This document shows, in pieces, positions 60,618 through 64,000 of a stretch of 64,000 nt of DNA (positions within the stretch are counted from its first letter, which is position 1; every line of letters starts with the position of its first letter). A program made the translations under genes and the position numbers. This DNA comes from Massilia soli (lineage in GTDB: Bacteria; Pseudomonadota; Gammaproteobacteria; Burkholderiales; Burkholderiaceae_D). Under the pieces are notes generated by a model. The model had not been told where the DNA came from and ran no database searches. It saw only the letters and a list, made by a program, of their open reading frames with translations. Location of the stretch: contig NZ_JAFBIL020000008.1 of NCBI RefSeq assembly GCF_016809835.1, forward strand, positions 269,694 through 333,693, given 5' to 3'.

Positions 60618-62570
60618 ATGGGAATGGACGAGAATGCTGGGCTGTATAAACAGAAACTCAACTACAACAAGACTGTGGGCCCGTACCAGTGCCTATCCAA
60701 ACCCTGGTGGGTAAGGACAAGCAAGCACGGCGCTTACCCGCCCCGTCACGCCTGCTGTATCGAACCGCTCATTTGCGGCGAGGAGGTATTCAAGAGCATA
60801 CAGTCCGATCTCATCAAGGCGCAACGCAGCGTGGACGTAATCACCTGGGGATTCGACCCGGGAATGGTGCTAGTCCGAAATGGCGGAGCCGAGGACGGGA
60901 TGCGCTACGGCGACTTACTCAAGCAACTCGCGACCCGCAAGGACAATCCCGTTGTTGTGCGCTTGCTCCTTTGGCACGACGACGCCGCCACTTACTACCA
61001 TGTAAAAAATAACCCGGGCTACTATGGCGGCCGCGTTCCGACAATCGGGGGCTACGCCGGGTTTTTCAGTGAACCGCACGATCAGTACAACCGCGAATGG
61101 TTTGAGGAAGTCATTGCAGGTAAGGTGCCGAACATCATGTTGCAGGCACGCGAAGTCGCGCTCGAGTTTCGGGGGCCTGCGCTCGAAGATGAGAACTACA
61201 AGAGTAGCTTTATGGGCACTATCGGGTCGATCTACCCCACCCACCACCAAAAAATGGTGCTGATCGACTACGAAACGCCTGACCGCGCCGTCGGCTACGT
61301 TATGGGGCACAACTCGACGACTGACTTCTGGGACACGGTCCATCATCGCTTCCAGGACGCGCGCCGCGAAACCCTCTACAAGAAAAATCCGACCGAAGCG
61401 GTGGGTCAGCTAGCCAATGTAATGGACGAGGTGGGGGAACTGTACGATCAACAAATGAGGCCGTATTTGAGTGGACAACCGCGGGGACAACGAAGAACAA
61501 CGCGACTTGCTGAATTCGCAAAAGAGAACGCCTTTACCGCGAAACCCTACCAAGACGTCTCGCTGCGGGTACGCGGCCCTGTTTTATGCGACCTGAATCA
61601 TAATTTCTGCTACGGCTGGGCGGACGCTAAGGCGGCCACCTCAACTTTGATGAATGCGCTCTGGATGACGCCCCCAGGTTTGATGGTCAAAGCCGCACTT
61701 GCCGTGGCCAAGGCGATTGACAAGAAGCCGGAGAGCGTACCTGCTCTCGTGCAAAGCAGGAAGCACATCAAGGCGGCGGATTTCATCCTGAGAGACGGTC
61801 AACACAGTGCCCAGCTCATGCGCACCTACCCGGCGCATAAAGAAAAATCGATCAAGGAATGCTACGCCAACCTGACCCGGCTCACCGAGCATTACATCTT
61901 CATCCAGAACCAGTACATCCAGTATGACGACTGGCTGACCCATTTGACCAACTGTGCTGCCAAGCTGCGCGAAGCGGGCTACTCCAAGCCCATCTACGTA
62001 TTCATCCTGACCTCGACACCCGAGTCAGATGGTATGGATCTGGCGACCTATGACATCGCCAGGCAGCTAGGGCGCAGTGACACCATGAAGGTCGAGCACG
62101 AGGACACGGTGGCGAAGGCAATGCGGGGTAAGACGAAGATGCCAATTACAGCCCAGGCGTTAGCCGAAAGAGGGATCAAGGCGCTCATCGGGTCGATGTG
62201 GAGTGGCGCCGCCCAACCGAGATCGGCGGCCGACTACGAAGAGACCTACATCCACGCAAAGGTGGCAATCGTCGACGACGCGGCTTTCACGGTGGGTTCA
62301 GCCAACCTGAACGTGCGAAGCATGGCCCTCGACAGCGAACTCAATCTGCTCAGCCAAGCGATGGATGTCGCATTTGACTTGCGCCAGAAGCTATTCAAGC
62401 AATGCACCAACGACGCGGGGCCGGCACAGTTCGGTGATATGGGAGAAACATTCAAGAAATGGCTGACTCTGATGGAAAAAAACACGGAAGCGATGGCGAA
62501 CAGCTGGCCACTGAAAGGCCAGATTGCCACCTTCCACGTTGACAGGCAACCCGGCCCGCCGGTGATCTGA
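60618..62570 (+). CDS. Phospholipase D type VI effector (Tle5 family), copy 2
   Basis: 650 residues, ATG at 60618 after AAAGGAAGCAC, as in copy 1. Both HxKx4D motifs are kept (THHQKMVLIDYE, YIHAKVAIVDDAAFTVGSANLNVRS), so it looks active. The largest change is near residues 480-535 (KVEHEDTVAKAMRGKTKMPIT). Its own spike gene is damaged, so it probably depends on VgrG copy 1 or another VgrG for delivery. Coupled to the second immunity gene. Confidence 0.92.
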   Translation: MGMDENAGLYKQKLNYNKTVGPYQCLSKPWWVRTSKHGAYPPRHACCIEPLICGEEVFKSIQSDLIKAQRSVDVITWGFDPGMVLVRNGGAEDGMRYGDLLKQLATRKDNPVVVRLLLWHDDAATYYHVKNNPGYYGGRVPTIGGYAGFFSEPHDQYNREWFEEVIAGKVPNIMLQAREVALEFRGPALEDENYKSSFMGTIGSIYPTHHQKMVLIDYETPDRAVGYVMGHNSTTDFWDTVHHRFQDARRETLYKKNPTEAVGQLANVMDEVGELYDQQMRPYLSGQPRGQRRTTRLAEFAKENAFTAKPYQDVSLRVRGPVLCDLNHNFCYGWADAKAATSTLMNALWMTPPGLMVKAALAVAKAIDKKPESVPALVQSRKHIKAADFILRDGQHSAQLMRTYPAHKEKSIKECYANLTRLTEHYIFIQNQYIQYDDWLTHLTNCAAKLREAGYSKPIYVFILTSTPESDGMDLATYDIARQLGRSDTMKVEHEDTVAKAMRGKTKMPITAQALAERGIKALIGSMWSGAAQPRSAADYEETYIHAKVAIVDDAAFTVGSANLNVRSMALDSELNLLSQAMDVAFDLRQKLFKQCTNDAGPAQFGDMGETFKKWLTLMEKNTEAMANSWPLKGQIATFHVDRQPGPPVI

Positions 62571-62571
62571 C

Positions 62572-63600
62572 ATGCGACGCCCGATACCCCGCTGGCTCTT
62601 GATAGCTTGCGCCTCGGTTGCGATCGCAACAGGCGCCTATTTTCTACAACAACATCTGGAGTACGTGAAGATGCACACGATCCCCGCCGGCCTGCAGGCG
62701 TTCGACGTAAACGGCCCAATCCCGACTTGTGGCCGCTGGAAGGATACGATGCCGAAGACCCGCGATACGGCTGCCTACCGGCTCTACATCAACGCCCGCA
62801 AGCTGTGGCGCAGCAAGGTCGCATGGCAACTGACGCGTCAGGAATTCATCAGGATTCTTCACGACGTGCAGTCCGCCGCAAATCAGGGCGACTGGGGAGC
62901 GCGCGCATTGATGGCCCACTTCTACCGGTCCGGCCTCGGTCCCCTAGACAGCAACCACGTGCTTGATATCGATCTGGACAAATCGGTCGAGATCGTCCGC
63001 TCGGCCGCCGCGGCCGGCCAGGCATGGGGCTACTACGATCTCGGTGTCGCCCACGAACACGGCTACGGGGGCGCTGCGCAGGATGAGCAGATCGCGTGGG
63101 CCTATTACCTGAAGGCTGCGGTACTCGGCAGTCCGGAAGCACAGATGGCCTTGGCTAGCGCTTACCTCAAGGCAGAACGCCGCGATGCCGATACAGCGCT
63201 GGTGATGTGTGCTTATAGGCAGGGCCATGGCCCTGCGGCCCATAAGCTGGGAATTAGAGCAGATATTTTAAAGAATTTCGCTGCAGCGCTGGAATTTTAC
63301 CAAGCGGGGACGAGATTCGGGAGCGAGCCTTCCGCAGCAGCATTGATGTTCATGTTCGACACCAAAGACTGGAGTTTGCGCGACAAACAGGATCAGGTTG
63401 CGCTTAAAGAGCTCGAAATCCTACCCGATCCGGAACGCAAGAGCCGGTACAAGCAAATCGATCAAGCGCTGGACCTCAACCCCGACCTGAAACTGACCCG
63501 GCTTGACCAAGTGCTGCCGCTACCTCCTGCACAACTACCTTCTTGGAATGGCATCCAGGACGCAATCGAGCCCGAGCCTGAGGGTCCGCCGACTTACTGA
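62572..63600 (+). CDS. Sel1-repeat immunity protein (Tli5-like), copy 2
   Basis: 342 residues, same layout as copy 1: helix LLIACASVAIATGAYFL, then conserved N-terminal half, then Sel1 repeats. The C-terminal part (VMCAYRQGHGPAAHKLGIRADILKNFAAALEFYQAGTRFGSEPSAAALMFMFD) has diverged much more than the N-terminal half, which fits a surface that recognises its own effector. One base after the effector stop. Confidence 0.86.
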   Translation: MRRPIPRWLLIACASVAIATGAYFLQQHLEYVKMHTIPAGLQAFDVNGPIPTCGRWKDTMPKTRDTAAYRLYINARKLWRSKVAWQLTRQEFIRILHDVQSAANQGDWGARALMAHFYRSGLGPLDSNHVLDIDLDKSVEIVRSAAAAGQAWGYYDLGVAHEHGYGGAAQDEQIAWAYYLKAAVLGSPEAQMALASAYLKAERRDADTALVMCAYRQGHGPAAHKLGIRADILKNFAAALEFYQAGTRFGSEPSAAALMFMFDTKDWSLRDKQDQVALKELEILPDPERKSRYKQIDQALDLNPDLKLTRLDQVLPLPPAQLPSWNGIQDAIEPEPEGPPTY

Positions 63601-63630
63601 TCTCATCAGCCTTGTGAATCGAACGGAGAA

Positions 63631-63891
63631 GTGCACTCCTACGGCCACGCAGCCTTACGAGTCATCACTCCGGCCAATGAATGCGTCTATGATTTCGGCA
63701 GGTACAACCGTGAGAGTGGCCCCACCGGCGAAGGCAGGCTAAGAATCTGGACGCGGTTCACAAGATACATCGCCGGTGAGAACGCAACTGGCCGCACGAC
63801 CATTGGCTTCACCTACCCAATCGCTGCTACGGAGGCAGCCAAGATAAACGCGCACTTCGAATCCCAAATCTCGGGAAAAAAATGGTTCTAA
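63631..63891 (+). CDS. Small unrecognised protein, possibly a truncated effector
   Basis: 86 residues with a GTG start and ACGGAGAA just before it. The sequence (HSYGHAALRVITPANECVYDFGRYNRE, GEGRLRIWTRFTRYIAGENATGRTTIGFTYPIAATEAAKINAHFESQ) has the look of one enzyme-like domain with a conserved GHAALRV start and ENATGRTT core. I recall similar longer proteins near T6SS genes but cannot name the family. It lies where copy 1 has its PAAR gene. It may be the N-terminal remnant of a longer protein. Confidence 0.55.
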   Translation: MHSYGHAALRVITPANECVYDFGRYNRESGPTGEGRLRIWTRFTRYIAGENATGRTTIGFTYPIAATEAAKINAHFESQISGKKWF

Positions 63892-63908
63892 AGGCATACG
63901 GAGACTAT

Positions 63909-63938
63909 ATGAAGGAGTATCGTCTAGGGAAGCGCTGA
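63909..63938 (+). pseudogene. Start of a gene cut off by an IS element
   Basis: ATG AAG GAG TAT CGT CTA with a GGAG site five bases upstream, i.e. MKEYRL, then the IS end begins and reading stops at TGA after three more codons. From its place after the small gene at 63631, it was probably the next gene of the unit, perhaps an immunity gene (inference). Confidence 0.5.
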
Positions 63939-64000
63939 TTAATTCAAACGCTTACGTTTCCATCGGCAGCCCGACCTGAGACAATACCGGCACTTTCACC
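63928..64000 (-). mobile_element. IS5-family element, one end only
   Basis: The end GGAAGCGCTGATTAATTC resembles the IS5 terminal repeat (GGAAGG start). It is preceded by CTAG (63924-63927), matching the YTAR target rule of IS5. A transposase C terminus on the minus strand stops 24 bases inside. The rest lies beyond the window. Confidence 0.65.
63952..64000 (-). CDS. IS transposase, C-terminal tail (partial)
   Basis: Minus-strand reading from the window edge gives VKVPVLSQVGLPMET and then TAA (63952-63954). The 5' part is outside the window. The position, just inside the inverted repeat, is where IS5 transposases end. Family call is tentative because only 15 residues are visible. Confidence 0.5.
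   Translation of the reverse strand, partial: VKVPVLSQVGLPMET

Larger units (their letters stand above)
59235..63600 (+). repeat. Duplicated T6SS module, copy 2 (deleted vgrG-tle5-tli5)
   Basis: Second copy of the unit at 52995-58833. Most genes differ by about 4-7% at DNA level, but the stretch 59907-60427 is almost identical to 55140-55660. Promoter regions before the two vgrG genes are unrelated. Confidence 0.9.

Noticed and set aside
1..64000. CRISPR array, tRNA, rRNA or riboswitch
   Set aside because: No spaced direct repeats, no CCA-ended cloverleaf and no conserved RNA motif was noticed; not a tool-based search.

Overview
The window reads as a chromosomal segment of a high-GC, Gram-negative betaproteobacterium. 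A Burkholderia/Massilia-type trimeric porin, cytochrome-rich Sox operons, YceI, an AraC/AhpD pair and the T6SS gene style all point to Burkholderiales, most likely the Oxalobacteraceae (Massilia/Duganella/Janthinobacterium group). This placement is inferred from gene content and codon style only. No rRNA, tRNA or CRISPR array was seen.

Layout. (1) 1-11.3 kb is housekeeping and accessory metabolism: the 5' part of nhaA, an exported amidohydrolase, YceI, two alpha/beta hydrolases, an AhpD-like protein with a divergent AraC regulator, an EAL-CZB phosphodiesterase, a LysR regulator, a flavin protein with its ferredoxin reductase, and a DsrE protein. (2) 11.4-12.7 kb is an RCC1-repeat protein with an unclear 5' end. 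(3) 12.7-19.0 kb (minus) is a tight eight-gene operon: a two-subunit molybdenum hydroxylase (IorAB type), then soxX, soxY, soxZ, soxA, a monoheme cytochrome c and a FccB/SoxF-type sulfide dehydrogenase flavoprotein. (4) 19.2-25.5 kb holds a lone receiver protein, zwf, a zinc alcohol dehydrogenase, a Met-rich lipoprotein, a DUF302 lipoprotein and a chemoreceptor. (5) 25.6-41.7 kb is a sulfur island. It contains an MBL-rhodanese protein, a full Sox operon (soxH-dsrE-arsR, then soxC-soxD-pseudoazurin-soxY-soxZ-soxA-soxX-soxB-double thioredoxin-GlcG), a porin, and a persulfide-response operon (BigR/SqrR-like repressor, two YeeE/YedE subunits, TauE/SafE, ETHE1-type dioxygenase) beside a Blh-like phosphatase-fold protein. 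(6) 41.7-46.4 kb: a GAF-PAS-GGDEF protein, an FNT channel and a solute-binding-like protein. (7) 46.7-64 kb is part of a type VI secretion locus: tssK, tssE-tssF-tssG, an opposite-strand gene with an AcrVA2-like C-terminal motif, and two tandem vgrG/phospholipase D (Tle5)/Sel1 (Tli5-like) modules with one PAAR gene. The second vgrG has lost 491 codons in frame. The window ends inside an IS5-type element that interrupts a further gene.

How the parts work together. Inorganic sulfur is handled at several levels. SoxXA/YZ/B/CD would oxidise thiosulfate in the periplasm, with a cupredoxin and monoheme cytochromes as likely electron carriers. FccB with its cytochrome would oxidise sulfide. DsrE, rhodanese, ETHE1 and TauE proteins would handle persulfide and sulfite in the cytoplasm. 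Two ArsR-family repressors sit at the promoters. One carries cysteines spaced exactly as in the SqrR/BigR persulfide sensors. A near-identical 20-base promoter element lies upstream of two separate sulfur genes, suggesting one regulon. The T6SS part appears to be an effector/immunity array that evolved by tandem duplication, deletion, local gene conversion and IS insertion.
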